In this document: positions 51,434-60,543 of the stretch, piece by piece
How positions within the stretch are numbered: position 1 is the stretch's first letter
Layout of the letters: each line of letters begins with the position of its first letter
Assembly: GCA_964371035.1 (NCBI GenBank)
Contig: CAYJLG010000001.1
Span: 62,001-126,000, forward strand
DNA: 64,000 bases
Reading direction: 5' to 3'
DNA from: UBA1535 sp964371035
GTDB taxonomy: Bacteria > Bacillota > Clostridia > Tissierellales > Sedimentibacteraceae
Notes under the pieces: model-generated
Database searches by the model: none
Seen by the model: the letters and a program-made list of their open reading frames with translations, nothing else
What the model was told of the DNA's origin: nothing
Translations under genes and position numbers: made by a program

Positions 51434-51697
51434 TTACTTGTTATCTTCTTTTTTGTCATAAACGCCGTTATTTTTGAATAACATGCCTACAGTATCTGTT
51501 GGTTTCGCACCATTGTTTAACCACTTGATTGCTTTTTCATCATCGATTTTAACAACCTTAGGCTCAACAACTGGATTATAGTAACCTATTTCTTCAATAA
51601 AACGTCCGTCTCTTGGAGAACGAGAATCTGCAACGACTATTCTGTAAAAAGGTTTTTTCTTTGAACCCATTCTTTTAAGTCTAATTTTAACTGCCAT
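51434..51697 (-). CDS. rpsP: 30S ribosomal protein S16
   Basis: It is 87 aa. The family N-terminus VKIRLKRMGSKKKPFYRIVV and ADSRSPRDGRFIEEIGYYNP are intact. Located between ffh and khpA as usual, with GGAGG upstream. Confidence 0.97.
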   Translation of the reverse strand: MAVKIRLKRMGSKKKPFYRIVVADSRSPRDGRFIEEIGYYNPVVEPKVVKIDDEKAIKWLNNGAKPTDTVGMLFKNNGVYDKKEDNK

Positions 51698-51778
51698 TAA
51701 TTTTACCTCCTGATAATTATATATTTATTGATAAAGGAATTTATCCTTAGTCACAAAACTAATTAGAGACATTTGTCT

Positions 51779-53119
51779 CTAAAACGGTAATTTAAATTTA
51801 CTACCGCCTCTTTTTTTCATTGATTTTTCCATAGCTCCAAACTGTTTCATCATTTTTTTCATATCTCCGAATTGTTTTAAGAGTCTATTTACTTGTTGTA
51901 CAGATGTTCCACTACCTGCTGCAATCCTTTTTCTTCTACTACCATTAATTAATGTAGGATTAGCTCTTTCTTTTTTAGTCATAGATTGAACAATTGCTTC
52001 CGTCTGTTTCATCTCTTTTTCATCAACTTTTAACCCTTTTAATTGTTTTGAGTTAACTCCTGGAACCATAGCTAATAAATCTTCTAACGGTCCCATTTTT
52101 TTCATTTGTTGAAGTTGATCTAGAAAATCATTTAAATCAAATTCTTGATTTTTAATTTTCTTTTGAAGTTCTAAGGCTTGTTTTTCGTCAAAAGCAGCCT
52201 GAGCCTTATCTATTATTGATAATATATCTCCCATTCCAAGAATTCTTGAAGCCATTCTATCTGGATGGAACACCTCTAACTGATCATACTTCTCACCCAC
52301 CGTTACAAACTTAATGGGTTTATCTACAACATTTTTTATAGAAAGAGCAGCTCCGCCTCTTGCATCACCATCTATTTTAGACAATATGACACCTGAAACA
52401 TCAAGATAGCTATTAAATGTGTCCGCTACTTTTACAGCTTCTTGACCAGTCATTGCATCTAATACGAGTAAAATTTCTTGAGGATTAACTATAGATTTTA
52501 CATCAACTAATTCTCCCATCAATTCCTCATCAATATGTAATCTACCTGCTGTATCTATTATTACAACATCATTATTGTGTTTATTGGCATGAATCATAGC
52601 TTCTTTTGCAATGACAACAGGATTAGTATCAGTTCCCATTTCAAAGACTGGAACATCAATACCTGCTCCTACTACCTGAAGCTGTTTTACGGCAGCAGGT
52701 CTATAGATATCACAAGCAACTAAAAGTGGTCTTTTACCATCTTTTTTCATCTTATAAGCCAGTTTTCCAGTAGTAGTAGTTTTACCTGCACCTTGAAGAC
52801 CACACATCATAATATAAGTAATACCATTTGAATTGAAATTTATTTTTGCCTCTTGCGTGCCCATTATATCTTTCAATTCCTCATGCACAATTTTAATTAC
52901 TTGTTGACCTGGCGTAAGGCTATCCATAACCTCATGTCCCAAAGCTCGCTCTTTTACTTTATTAATAAAATTTTTAACTACTTTAAAATTTACATCTGCT
53001 TCTAAAAGTGAAAGCTTAACTTCTTTCATTGCAGCGTCTATATCTTTTTCGGAAAGTTTTCCTTTTCCCTTCAAAGCTTTCATTGCATTTTGAAGTTTTT
53101 CCGATAAATTATCAAACAT
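51779..53119 (-). CDS. ffh: Signal recognition particle protein Ffh
   Basis: SRP54-type GTPase that targets membrane proteins co-translationally. It is 446 aa. N domain, then G domain with GLQGAGKTTTTGKLAYKMK, DTAGRLHIDEELM and LSKIDGDARGG; the Met-rich M domain includes NPTLINGSRRKRIAAGSGTS and ends KKRGGSKFKLPF. It follows ylxM by 12 nt. Confidence 0.97.
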   Translation of the reverse strand: MFDNLSEKLQNAMKALKGKGKLSEKDIDAAMKEVKLSLLEADVNFKVVKNFINKVKERALGHEVMDSLTPGQQVIKIVHEELKDIMGTQEAKINFNSNGITYIMMCGLQGAGKTTTTGKLAYKMKKDGKRPLLVACDIYRPAAVKQLQVVGAGIDVPVFEMGTDTNPVVIAKEAMIHANKHNNDVVIIDTAGRLHIDEELMGELVDVKSIVNPQEILLVLDAMTGQEAVKVADTFNSYLDVSGVILSKIDGDARGGAALSIKNVVDKPIKFVTVGEKYDQLEVFHPDRMASRILGMGDILSIIDKAQAAFDEKQALELQKKIKNQEFDLNDFLDQLQQMKKMGPLEDLLAMVPGVNSKQLKGLKVDEKEMKQTEAIVQSMTKKERANPTLINGSRRKRIAAGSGTSVQQVNRLLKQFGDMKKMMKQFGAMEKSMKKRGGSKFKLPF

Positions 53120-53131
53120 CTGTTTACTTTC

Positions 53132-53479
53132 CTACCCTTCATTCAAAATTGATTCAGCTTCTCTAATAATTATCTCTATTTCTGAACTTAACGAATCAGA
53201 AGTAATATTATTAGCAATTTCAATTATTTTTTCAGCAGATTTTATGTTTTTTTCAGATTTTAAACTCAAAAATAATTTGTCTTCAAATTCAATCAAATTT
53301 TTCTCAGCTCTTTTTAATGTATCATGTATCCCTGCTCTTGAAATGTTAAGTTCTTCAGCTATTTCACTTAAACTAAAATCCTGATTATAGTATAGCTCAA
53401 TAACTTCAGCTTGATTTTTTTTTAATAAATTTTTATAGTAATCAAATAGAATGCTAAATTTCAAATTTTTTTCTGACAT
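53132..53479 (-). CDS. ylxM: YlxM family helix-turn-helix protein
   Basis: Small sigma-like HTH protein (115 aa) linked to the SRP operon. Seen: YYNQDFSLSEIAEELNISRA followed by GIHDTLKRAEKNL, the region-4-like HTH. Some homologues stimulate SRP GTPase activity. First gene of the ylxM-ffh-rpsP-khpA operon. Confidence 0.92.
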   Translation of the reverse strand: MSEKNLKFSILFDYYKNLLKKNQAEVIELYYNQDFSLSEIAEELNISRAGIHDTLKRAEKNLIEFEDKLFLSLKSEKNIKSAEKIIEIANNITSDSLSSEIEIIIREAESILNEG

Positions 53480-53517
53480 ATTTCCACCTACTGTAAAGCA
53501 AATTACTTAACAGTGAG

Positions 53518-53546
53518 ATTTTATATTAAATTTTAGTGCTTGTCAA
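53518..53546 (-). promoter_or_regulatory. Promoter of ylxM-ffh
   Basis: TTGACA (53546-53541), 17-bp spacer, TAAAAT (53523-53518). It diverges from the chemoreceptor promoter at 53638. Confidence 0.78.
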
Positions 53547-53637
53547 TAGTTTTTTAAAATTTTTTTCATTGAAGTTTTAGCTAACTGCGAATAGTAATAT
53601 TTTATTATTTTTATTGTCCAAGATTTTAGTTATTGGA

Positions 53638-53666
53638 TTGACAATTATATTGTTCTATAGTATCAT
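53638..53666 (+). promoter_or_regulatory. Promoter of the methyl-accepting chemotaxis gene
   Basis: TTGACA (53638-53643), 17-bp spacer, TATCAT (53661-53666), 54 nt before the ATG. Confidence 0.78.
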
Positions 53667-53720
53667 GTTATCAAGTAAAAAATAAACTTAGTAACTTGTA
53701 TAATATCAAAGGAGAAAATC

Positions 53721-55895
53721 ATGAAAAACTTTAGAGATTTTAAGCTTTCAACCAAGATATCTTTTTCGGTTGCAATTTCATTATTTCTAGTATTTGCAGT
53801 ATTAATAATTACAACTAGTCAAATTGCACAAAGTATCATTACAAAAAAAACAAACAATGAATTTAATTTATTAGCATTTTCAAATGCTCAGACAATACAA
53901 CAGATGATTGATGAAGCCGCTTCTGTAAATCAAGACATTGTAGAGTATATGACTAAGCAATACAATGACTTCATTGATGTACTAACCAATTCAAATAGAA
54001 ATTCGAGTTACGAATCAATTCAAGCACAACAATTCATGGTAAATAGCAACATCTACAATAATATTGAATTACCGCTTTCTTCGTTTAATGCTGAAAATTA
54101 TTTTTTAAATACAATGTGGTCTGCAAATAGGAATTCTGACACAATTGAAGGCATAGGAATCATGTTTGAACCTTATGCTTTTCACACTTCTATAAAAGAT
54201 TATGCAATATATGTTGATGATCAAAACGCAATGCTTCAAAGCTATGATGTTGCATATGATAAGGATTTTAGAAACGAAGACTATTATAAAATCCCATTTG
54301 AAACATCTGAAACTTTTGTCTCTAACCCTTGGTATTATGAAGATCATTTGATAGTTACAGTCTCTACACCAATTGAATTTGACGGTATTAAAATTGCTGT
54401 AGTTACCACCGATATAGATGCTTCATCATTTCATAATATAATTACCGAACACGATGACTATCCAAGTTTATTTGTGTCTATTTTCGATGAAAAAGGTAAT
54501 TATATAATGGATTCTGTTGCAGGTGATATCAATGATGATGAAACTATGAACAATACGTCCTATTTTAGTCATTTTGATGGTTCTGGACTATTAGATGTAT
54601 TTAAACAAAATTTAGAAGCTGGTGAATTATTTGATATGGAAGTTTTTGGAAACACTATTTATTATAACCCGATTAGTCTTGGTAGTACTACTTGGTGGAC
54701 TCAAAATGGAATCGTTTCAAGTGATTTAAATTCAGATGTAGTTGAGTTACAGATAATTTTAGGAATTATTTCTGCCATTTCGCTAATTGTTTTAGTGATT
54801 ATTATTGTTTTACTAACAAAAATATTTTTAAAACCTCTTAATAAAATTGTTGAAATGTCGAACACTATTTCAGCTGGTAATTTTGATATTGCTGTAGAAA
54901 TAAACTCTAATGATGAAATAGGTCATTTAGCAAATAGCTTTAACTCTATGTCTAGTACTTTAAGTAGTTTAGTAAATGAAATTAGTCATTTACTTCAAGA
55001 AATGGGCGAAGGTAATTTTATATTAGAAGTTTCAGGATCTGAATTATACGTTGGAGACTTGTATACAATAAAAGACTCTTTTGAGAGAATCATAGATAAA
55101 ATTAGCAACACAATGTTAGAGATAAAAGTTACATCTGAGGAAGTGTCTTCTGGTTCAAATATGGTCTCTTCAGGGGCTATTTCATTGTCTCAAGGTGCAG
55201 TACAGCAAGCAAGTGCAGTGCAAGAATTATCAGCTATGATAAGTGAGATATCTGAGTATATTGTTGAAAGTGAAAAGAATGCTAAAAAATCTGGACAAAT
55301 GTCTCAAGAAGCAAGTAACTCATTGCTAAATTGCAATACAAAAATGCAAGATTTAATGACTTCAATGGCTAATATAGATGAACAATCTAAACAAATTGAA
55401 AAAATTATTAAAACTATAGAAGACATTGCATTCCAAACAAATATACTCGCTTTAAATGCTGCGGTTGAAGCAGCTCGTGCAGGTTCTGCTGGAAAGGGTT
55501 TTGCTGTAGTTGCTGATGAAGTAAGAAATCTAGCAAGTAAATCAGCAGATGCAGCTCAAAGTACTGCTACTTTGATACAAAATTCAATTAGCTCTATTCA
55601 TGATGGTGTCGAATTAGCTAATAGCACTGCAAATGAATTATTAACATCTGTTACTGCATCTAGAAATTCTACAGAATTAGTGTCAAAGATACTTGTGGCA
55701 ACAGAAGAACAAACTAGCTATATTTTACAACTAAAAGAAGGTATCGAGCAGATTTCTTCTGTAGTTCAAACAAATTCAGCGACTAGTGAAGAAAGTGCTG
55801 CAGCGAGTGAAGAATTATCTTACCAAGCTAGATCATTGGATGACTTAGTTTCAATTTTTAAATTGAAATCAATCAATAGAGATAAAAATAATTAA
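53721..55895 (+). CDS. Methyl-accepting chemotaxis protein with Cache-type sensor
   Basis: Transmembrane chemoreceptor of 724 aa. Seen in order: TM1 at about residues 13-35, an extracellular sensor of about 300 residues that looks like a double Cache domain (WYYEDHLIVTVSTPIEFDG), TM2 at about 342-366, HAMP (KPLNKIVEMSNTISAGNF), and the signalling domain with the hairpin tip IAFQTNILALNAAVEAARAG and GFAVVADEVRNLASKSADAA. The ligand cannot be read from sequence; the neighbouring betaine/sarcosine reductase genes make a methylated amine or amino acid a reasonable guess only. Confidence 0.95.
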   Translation: MKNFRDFKLSTKISFSVAISLFLVFAVLIITTSQIAQSIITKKTNNEFNLLAFSNAQTIQQMIDEAASVNQDIVEYMTKQYNDFIDVLTNSNRNSSYESIQAQQFMVNSNIYNNIELPLSSFNAENYFLNTMWSANRNSDTIEGIGIMFEPYAFHTSIKDYAIYVDDQNAMLQSYDVAYDKDFRNEDYYKIPFETSETFVSNPWYYEDHLIVTVSTPIEFDGIKIAVVTTDIDASSFHNIITEHDDYPSLFVSIFDEKGNYIMDSVAGDINDDETMNNTSYFSHFDGSGLLDVFKQNLEAGELFDMEVFGNTIYYNPISLGSTTWWTQNGIVSSDLNSDVVELQIILGIISAISLIVLVIIIVLLTKIFLKPLNKIVEMSNTISAGNFDIAVEINSNDEIGHLANSFNSMSSTLSSLVNEISHLLQEMGEGNFILEVSGSELYVGDLYTIKDSFERIIDKISNTMLEIKVTSEEVSSGSNMVSSGAISLSQGAVQQASAVQELSAMISEISEYIVESEKNAKKSGQMSQEASNSLLNCNTKMQDLMTSMANIDEQSKQIEKIIKTIEDIAFQTNILALNAAVEAARAGSAGKGFAVVADEVRNLASKSADAAQSTATLIQNSISSIHDGVELANSTANELLTSVTASRNSTELVSKILVATEEQTSYILQLKEGIEQISSVVQTNSATSEESAAASEELSYQARSLDDLVSIFKLKSINRDKNN

Positions 55896-55932
55896 CAAGC
55901 TCATCTAACAATACTAAAAAATCTATAAAATA

Positions 55933-55969
55933 AGGAGCTATATCACAATGATTTCGTGATGTAGCTCCT
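55933..55969. terminator. Hairpin between convergent chemoreceptor and tetR genes
   Basis: AGGAGCTATATCAC and GTGATGTAGCTCCT form a 14-bp stem (one wobble) with a 9-nt loop. It lies between two convergent genes; the minus-strand side is followed by a T-rich stretch (TATTTTATAGATTTTTT), so it may serve both. Confidence 0.7.
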
Positions 55970-55999
55970 ATCTCTTACAATTAATCTTTATTCCAAAGA

Positions 56000-56671
56000 T
56001 TAAATTCCATAACTCTTTAATATTTTTTTTATATAATACAATGTTTTTTTCACAGTTTCTTCGGGTGTTTCAGAAATTGTTTTATTCATGTGTCTATATA
56101 ATAAACTCTGATATAATAGACAATTTATTTCGTTGATTTCATGTACTTCATCATTAGTAATCTTACCTGTTTTTTGAGAAATATTTTGTAAAATCAAGTA
56201 ATCTCTTTCAAATATATTACTAGATTTTAACATCGGAACAAATTCTTTTATTTCATCTGTCATAACTTCCGGAAAAACATCATAATACAATCGTATAGAC
56301 TCGTTTACAGTATCAACATCAAATTCTCCAAAAAATATTTCATGATATTTTTCAGGATTGCTATATGAATGCCAAGAAAAACATTCCCACACTTGTAAAT
56401 ACTTCTGAATAGGATCTGTTACTCCTTTTAATTTAGTCGCTAGATCTTCAGCATATGAATTAAGGCATCTAATTGATGCAAAAAGTAACAAGTGATTGAA
56501 ATTGCTAAAATAATTATACAACGTCGCTACATTATACCCAGCTTTATCTGCCACTCGCCTGGCTGTTAAAGCTGTTTTGCCTTCATCTTGAGAAATTTCA
56601 TCCACAGCATTTACAAAGTATATTATCATTCTTTTTCTTTGTATTTCTTTATTAGGTGATAAATTTGACAT
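56000..56671 (-). CDS. TetR/AcrR-family regulator 1 (next to grdH copy 1)
   Basis: It is 223 aa. The N-terminal HTH is TARRVADKAGYNVATLYNYF, a clear TetR recognition helix; the C-terminal ligand domain is divergent. It lies downstream of grdH copy 1 beyond a terminator, with its own promoter (TTGCAA-N18-TACAAT, 56746-56717). It resembles the second regulator at 59691 in layout (LYNYFSNF versus LYVHFKDL). It probably senses a substrate of the adjacent reductase; this is inferred from position. Confidence 0.88.
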   Translation of the reverse strand: MSNLSPNKEIQRKRMIIYFVNAVDEISQDEGKTALTARRVADKAGYNVATLYNYFSNFNHLLLFASIRCLNSYAEDLATKLKGVTDPIQKYLQVWECFSWHSYSNPEKYHEIFFGEFDVDTVNESIRLYYDVFPEVMTDEIKEFVPMLKSSNIFERDYLILQNISQKTGKITNDEVHEINEINCLLYQSLLYRHMNKTISETPEETVKKTLYYIKKILKSYGI

Positions 56672-56716
56672 GTGCCCTCCTTTTTAAATAATTTTATCGT
56701 ACTATCATCAATCGCT

Positions 56717-56746
56717 ATTGTATCATAACTTAAATTATTATTGCAA
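56717..56746 (-). promoter_or_regulatory. Promoter of tetR 1
   Basis: TTGCAA (56746-56741), 18-bp spacer, TACAAT (56722-56717), 46 nt upstream of the ATG and just past the grdH terminator. Confidence 0.65.
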
Positions 56747-56764
56747 CATTTTTGTTTTTATTAA

Positions 56765-56796
56765 AAAAACTCACTTAAGTTAATTAGTGAGTTTTT
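56765..56796 (-). terminator. Intrinsic terminator of grdI-grdH copy 1
   Basis: AAAAACTCACT and AGTGAGTTTTT (11-bp stem, 10-nt loop), 8 nt after the grdH stop, with seven T following on the minus strand. Confidence 0.85.
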
Positions 56797-56803
56797 ATGA
56801 CTG

Positions 56804-58114
56804 TTATATTTCAACAGGAAATACAGTCTGTTCTTTAATATCTATTGTAAGAGCTTCAAGTGCCACCTTTACTCTATGATATCTTAATTTGTATTGTTCT
56901 TCTTTTGATGTAGATGGATCTCCTAATGGATAAGGTATAGAAATTGTGGGAACAATTTTATTAGCTCCTACCGTTTTGGCTACAGGAACTAAGTTGCACA
57001 TTTGTACAATTGGAAATCCAGCTTTTTCAATTTCTTTTACTATCGATGCGCCGCAACGAGTACAAGTGCCTCAGGTTGATACCATTATCACTCCGTCTAC
57101 ATTGTCTTGCTCTAAATAAGGAATCATCTCAATCGCCATGCGTTGTGCCTCTGCTTGAGTAGTACCTGTTCCTACTGTTGAGTAAAAATACTGATGCAAA
57201 CTTCCGTATGTACCATCTTTCTCCATATCTCTTAAAACATCTATAGGTACTATAACATTTGGATCTGCATCTGCTGCAGCTGGATCAAAACCTGCATGAA
57301 TAGTTTTATATTTTCCTGCTTCAAGCTTATTCATACCTTCTATACTATATCTTCCCCAACGAGTAGCTGAAGCTGATTGAATTCTATCTGGATTTTCTAT
57401 AGGAACTATTCCACCTGTATTGATTATCGCTATATTTGCAGAAGATAATTTTGATAATGGATTTGCGATTTCAACTCTTTCAGACATTTTTATTGGCAAT
57501 TCTGTTACAAATTCCTCGCCTGTCAATTTTTTTAACAGCATATCGATTATACGTTCAGTCGCAGGCTTATTGTTTTCTGTCCACACTTGACGCCTAATAC
57601 CTCTTCCAAAGTACCCTTCGCAATTTGCACTTCCAATTTCTTCATTATTTAGCAATTTGTTTGCTATCAAAGTCATTTCTTTTACATCGGCTTTCATTTT
57701 TCCAGCACTATTTCCGCCTTGTAATATGTACATGTCTTTTTTAAACATTTCTACTCCTGGATTTTCTATGTTCATAGAAGTCACAACTGGAATGTTTAAT
57801 TTTTCTTTTACTGCTTTACAAATGGTACCACACGCAACTCCATATCTTCCAGCTTGGAAAGCAGGACCTGCTATAAATATATCTGGTGTTTTATTCTCTA
57901 GCATAGATAGTATTTTACTTACAGCTTCGTCTGTATTACTACCCATGAAATTATCGCCACAGATTATTGTATGAGTTATTTCTGCATTTAAATGCTTTGC
58001 AAATTCTAATGCTGGACCGACTAATCCATCTCTGATTTCTGGCTGAAAGTCAGCTTTTTCTTCTCCACCTATCTGTCCGAAAAATTGATTAATATATAAA
58101 ATAGCTTTTTTCAT
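56804..58114 (-). CDS. grdH: Betaine/sarcosine reductase component B selenoprotein (GrdH/GrdF type), copy 1
   Basis: Selenocysteine subunit of substrate-specific protein B, which passes the substrate to selenoprotein A as a carboxymethyl-selenoether. The gene is 436 codons with an in-frame TGA at 57073-57071 (Sec348). It reads DGVIMVST-U-GTCTRCG, the UxxCxxC redox motif of GrdB/F/H, and continues in frame through VQMCNLVPVAKTVGANKIVP to TAA. A SECIS-like hairpin follows the TGA. Without recoding it looks like a 347-aa gene plus a 65-aa ORF. It is 12 nt after grdI. Betaine is preferred as substrate because of the BCCT gene nearby; sarcosine is possible. Confidence 0.93.
57043..57059 (-). promoter_or_regulatory. 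SECIS-like hairpin of grdH copy 1
   Basis: Starting 12 nt after the UGA codon, UCGUUGC-GGC-GCAUCGA can form a 7-bp stem with one U-U mismatch and a 3-nt GGC loop. The distance fits bacterial SelB-binding hairpins. Confidence 0.7.
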
Positions 58115-58126
58115 TTCTCTTCACTC

Positions 58127-59452
58127 CTAAAATTCTCTCATAGTTTTTGTTGACCAACCACAAACTCTATCTCCGCAGAACATAGCATTGTTTTCCATTA
58201 TTATTGAACCGTCAGGTTTCACTGAAGGTCCAAGCAATTCATCGTTTGCCCAACCTCCTGACAATCCGTCTCTTGCTAAAGCTTCCAATTCACCTAATAC
58301 TGTTTTCATAGGTGGAAGTTCAATTAACTCTGAAACATTTCCACAAGATACTATAGCATTGCATTTTTCATCTAAAGTCACTAGAGGTTGTGACTGACCA
58401 TCTCTGCCTGTACACTCATTTGTAACTCCTACAGTTTTAACTCCAATATCTTCTAACGCAACATAACAAGCTATAAAGTCTGCATCTGGATTTCCATATC
58501 CTTCTTCTGCAAGAACAGCACCATCAGCACCTAGTGTCTTAGCAATTTGAGCTACAAATTGTGCAGAACGTTCTTTTTGTTCTAATGCAACATTTAAATT
58601 AGATAAAATAACACCTAAAAAATTTAAGGTTTTACCATGTTCTTTATATAATGCCTTAATATTAGGACAATTTTGAAAATCATAAGTCGACCATTTTGAT
58701 GAAACTGGCATAAAACTACCAGATATTACAGCACCATCAAAAATTTCTGTAGGTTGCATAAGTGTAGGAACCATATGATTAGTATCCCATCCATATAAAA
58801 GGTCATTATAACCTTGTTCTTCCATTTGTGACTGAAGTTGCATTACGTAAACTACAGAAGGAAGTTTTTTCAATTCATCCGCAGTTTTAGAAATAGCTGG
58901 TAATTCAAAAATTTCAACCTCTTCTGGTTTAAGATCTTTAACACATTGAGCTACATATTCTGCTAGTTTATGCCCTGCTCTTCTAAGTGCGTCATTTTTC
59001 TTTTGTTGTTCTCTTTTTTCAAAATCTTCATTTGTATCTGCAACTAAAACTATATTATTCAATTCTCCAAAAAGAGTATATTTCTGCCCTTCACCACTCA
59101 TATCTACTAAACCATCTTGAAACCCACCCCAGTGTTTTCCTACTACTAACACGCTACAGTTTTTTAGCGCATGGACAGTTCCAGATCCAGCTGAAGTCAA
59201 TTTACCTGTATATCCAGGGAAGATACTTCTACCATCTGGTCTTATTCTAGGCTCTATAGCTTCTTTTACAGGGCAAATTCTAATTTCATCACCTGGCTTC
59301 GCTATGTGAAGTTCAACGTCCGTTATTCTTTCATCTTTTTTGATAAAACTTATCGCTTCATCTTTGTTGATAGTTAAAACACCTTTTAAAAATGATAATT
59401 CATTCCCAAATACGATTTCTTTTACGTGAAAATTTCCTATTTCCAATCTCAT
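58127..59452 (-). CDS. grdI: Betaine/sarcosine reductase component B subunit (GrdI/GrdG type), copy 1
   Basis: Partner of GrdH in the substrate-specific protein B. It is 441 aa, beginning MRLEIGNFHVKEIVFGNELS, with EPRIRPDGRSIFPGYTG and NECTGRDGQSQPLV. In glycine-specific GrdE the precursor is cut at an Asn-Cys pair to make a pyruvoyl group; by alignment from memory that place here is Ser246-Phe247 (SGSFMPVSSK), so no cysteine is available and the chain should stay uncut. That fits betaine, which has no free amine. About three quarters of residues match copy 2 by eye. Confidence 0.9.
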   Translation of the reverse strand: MRLEIGNFHVKEIVFGNELSFLKGVLTINKDEAISFIKKDERITDVELHIAKPGDEIRICPVKEAIEPRIRPDGRSIFPGYTGKLTSAGSGTVHALKNCSVLVVGKHWGGFQDGLVDMSGEGQKYTLFGELNNIVLVADTNEDFEKREQQKKNDALRRAGHKLAEYVAQCVKDLKPEEVEIFELPAISKTADELKKLPSVVYVMQLQSQMEEQGYNDLLYGWDTNHMVPTLMQPTEIFDGAVISGSFMPVSSKWSTYDFQNCPNIKALYKEHGKTLNFLGVILSNLNVALEQKERSAQFVAQIAKTLGADGAVLAEEGYGNPDADFIACYVALEDIGVKTVGVTNECTGRDGQSQPLVTLDEKCNAIVSCGNVSELIELPPMKTVLGELEALARDGLSGGWANDELLGPSVKPDGSIIMENNAMFCGDRVCGWSTKTMREF

Positions 59453-59525
59453 TTTTCAATTTCATCCTTTCATAAGAAAAAGTTTACATTTAATTTAATC
59501 AATGAAAACAAGTAGCTACTCATAA

Positions 59526-59554
59526 AAAATAACACAATGAATTTATTTTGTCAA
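59526..59554 (-). promoter_or_regulatory. Promoter of grdI-grdH copy 1
   Basis: TTGACA (59554-59549), 17-bp spacer, TATTTT (59531-59526), about 75 nt before the grdI ATG. Confidence 0.7.
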
Positions 59555-59567
59555 CAATATTATTTTA

Positions 59568-59579
59568 TAAACGTGTTTA
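59568..59579. promoter_or_regulatory. 12-bp palindrome upstream of grdI copy 1, possible TetR operator
   Basis: TAAACGTGTTTA has the same layout as the palindromes at 60466-60523 (TAAGC-N2-GCTTA). It lies 13 bp upstream of the grdI -35 box. Confidence 0.5.
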
Positions 59580-59616
59580 TTTTCCGTTTTTTGTTTTATT
59601 CCCGATTAATACAAAT

Positions 59617-59652
59617 AAAGCTGTGCTTAGCATTCATGCTAAATACAGCTTT
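59617..59652 (-). terminator. Terminator of tetR 2
   Basis: AAAGCTGT/ACAGCTTT outer stem and TTAGCAT/ATGCTAA inner stem with a 2-nt loop, between tetR 2 and the grdI copy 1 promoter. The minus strand continues ATTTGTATT, a modest T tail. Confidence 0.65.
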
Positions 59653-59690
59653 AAAAAATTAAAAAATATTATTTTTAGTATTCAATTTAA

Positions 59691-60368
59691 TCAATTATCA
59701 TTACTAGGATTAAATAAATACTGCAACATATACATGAATTCAGATCTTAAAATATCTGAGTCATAATTTGGATTTGCAACTTTTTTTTCTAATTGATACT
59801 TGCAATAGCTTACTGAAAGCTCACTCAAAAAGTGCATATTTTTTTCATTTACTGGTGTGCCATGTCCTAACAAAGACATCTGTATATGAGTATTTCTATC
59901 TAATACATTTTGACCAAAATACATAGAATGTATGACTGGAGAAAGTTCTTGCAACTCTTCTGGAAAAACGTCGTAATATTTATTGCTCACATCATTTAAG
60001 TTAGTGCTTTTAGGTCCAAAGAAAAAATTATATAGAATATTTGGTTTTTCTAATAACGTGTCAAAAAACAATTCCCATACAGTAAAAAAATTTTCTAAAG
60101 GAGATACTTCTTTGGCACTCTGTACACTTAATGCCTCTGAATAACGATGAAAATATTTCATTGATGCAAGCATAATTAATTCATCAAGATCTTTAAAGTG
60201 AACATATAACGTTGAATTATGATATCCAGAAGCTAGAGCTATCTTGCGTATAGATACACCTTCTATCCCTTCTTCATCAAGAATCTGTCGTGTAGTATTT
60301 ATAAATCTACGCATTGTTTGCATTTTTTTTTCAACTTTAGTTAAAGGTTTAGATTGATTTTCTAACAT
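59691..60368 (-). CDS. TetR/AcrR-family regulator 2 (divergent from grdI copy 2)
   Basis: It is 225 aa. The HTH is SIRKIALASGYHNSTLYVHF. It is transcribed away from grdI copy 2, and the 175-bp region between them contains both promoters and three 12-bp palindromes, the classic layout for a TetR repressor controlling itself and its neighbour. The C-terminal ligand-binding domain has no family I recognise. Its inducer may be the reductase substrate; inferred. Confidence 0.9.
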   Translation of the reverse strand: MLENQSKPLTKVEKKMQTMRRFINTTRQILDEEGIEGVSIRKIALASGYHNSTLYVHFKDLDELIMLASMKYFHRYSEALSVQSAKEVSPLENFFTVWELFFDTLLEKPNILYNFFFGPKSTNLNDVSNKYYDVFPEELQELSPVIHSMYFGQNVLDRNTHIQMSLLGHGTPVNEKNMHFLSELSVSYCKYQLEKKVANPNYDSDILRSEFMYMLQYLFNPSNDN

Positions 60369-60412
60369 TTGAATAACCTACCATTAAATATTTTTTCAAA
60401 ACTTACAATCAA

Positions 60413-60441
60413 AATATAGCATAATTTATATTTAATTGCAA
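60413..60441 (-). promoter_or_regulatory. Promoter of tetR 2
   Basis: TTGCAA (60441-60436), 17-bp spacer ending TGC, TATATT (60418-60413), back to back with the grdI copy 2 promoter. Confidence 0.68.
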
Positions 60442-60458
60442 TATTTTTTATAAACAAC

Positions 60459-60487
60459 TTGACAGCAAGCACGCTTGTTGTTATAAT
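60459..60487 (+). promoter_or_regulatory. Promoter of grdI-grdH copy 2
   Basis: Perfect TTGACA (60459-60464), 17-bp spacer and TATAAT (60482-60487). The spacer itself carries the first operator-like palindrome, so a bound regulator would exclude RNA polymerase. Confidence 0.88.
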
Positions 60488-60523
60488 TATCACATTAATA
60501 AGCACGCTTAGTAAGCGCGTTTA
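60466..60523. promoter_or_regulatory. Three 12-bp palindromes, likely TetR operators
   Basis: CAAGCACGCTTG (60466-60477), TAAGCACGCTTA (60499-60510) and TAAGCGCGTTTA (60512-60523) share the pattern YAAGC-RC-GYTTR. The first lies between -35 and -10, the other two just after the start point. No similar GC-containing repeats occur nearby except the one at 59568. Confidence 0.75.
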
Positions 60524-60543
60524 TCAAAAAGTAGGAGGTACTA

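Noticed and set aside
53577..53594. Sequence resembling the repeat end (GCTAACTGCGAATAGTAAT)
   Set aside because: It matches the terminal repeat at about 15 of 18 positions, but no inner repeat sequence is next to it; it could be a relic or chance in AT-rich DNA.
56804..57001. Apparent 65-codon ORF on the minus strand
   Set aside because: It is the C-terminal part of grdH copy 1 beyond the TGA at 57071-57073, not a gene of its own.
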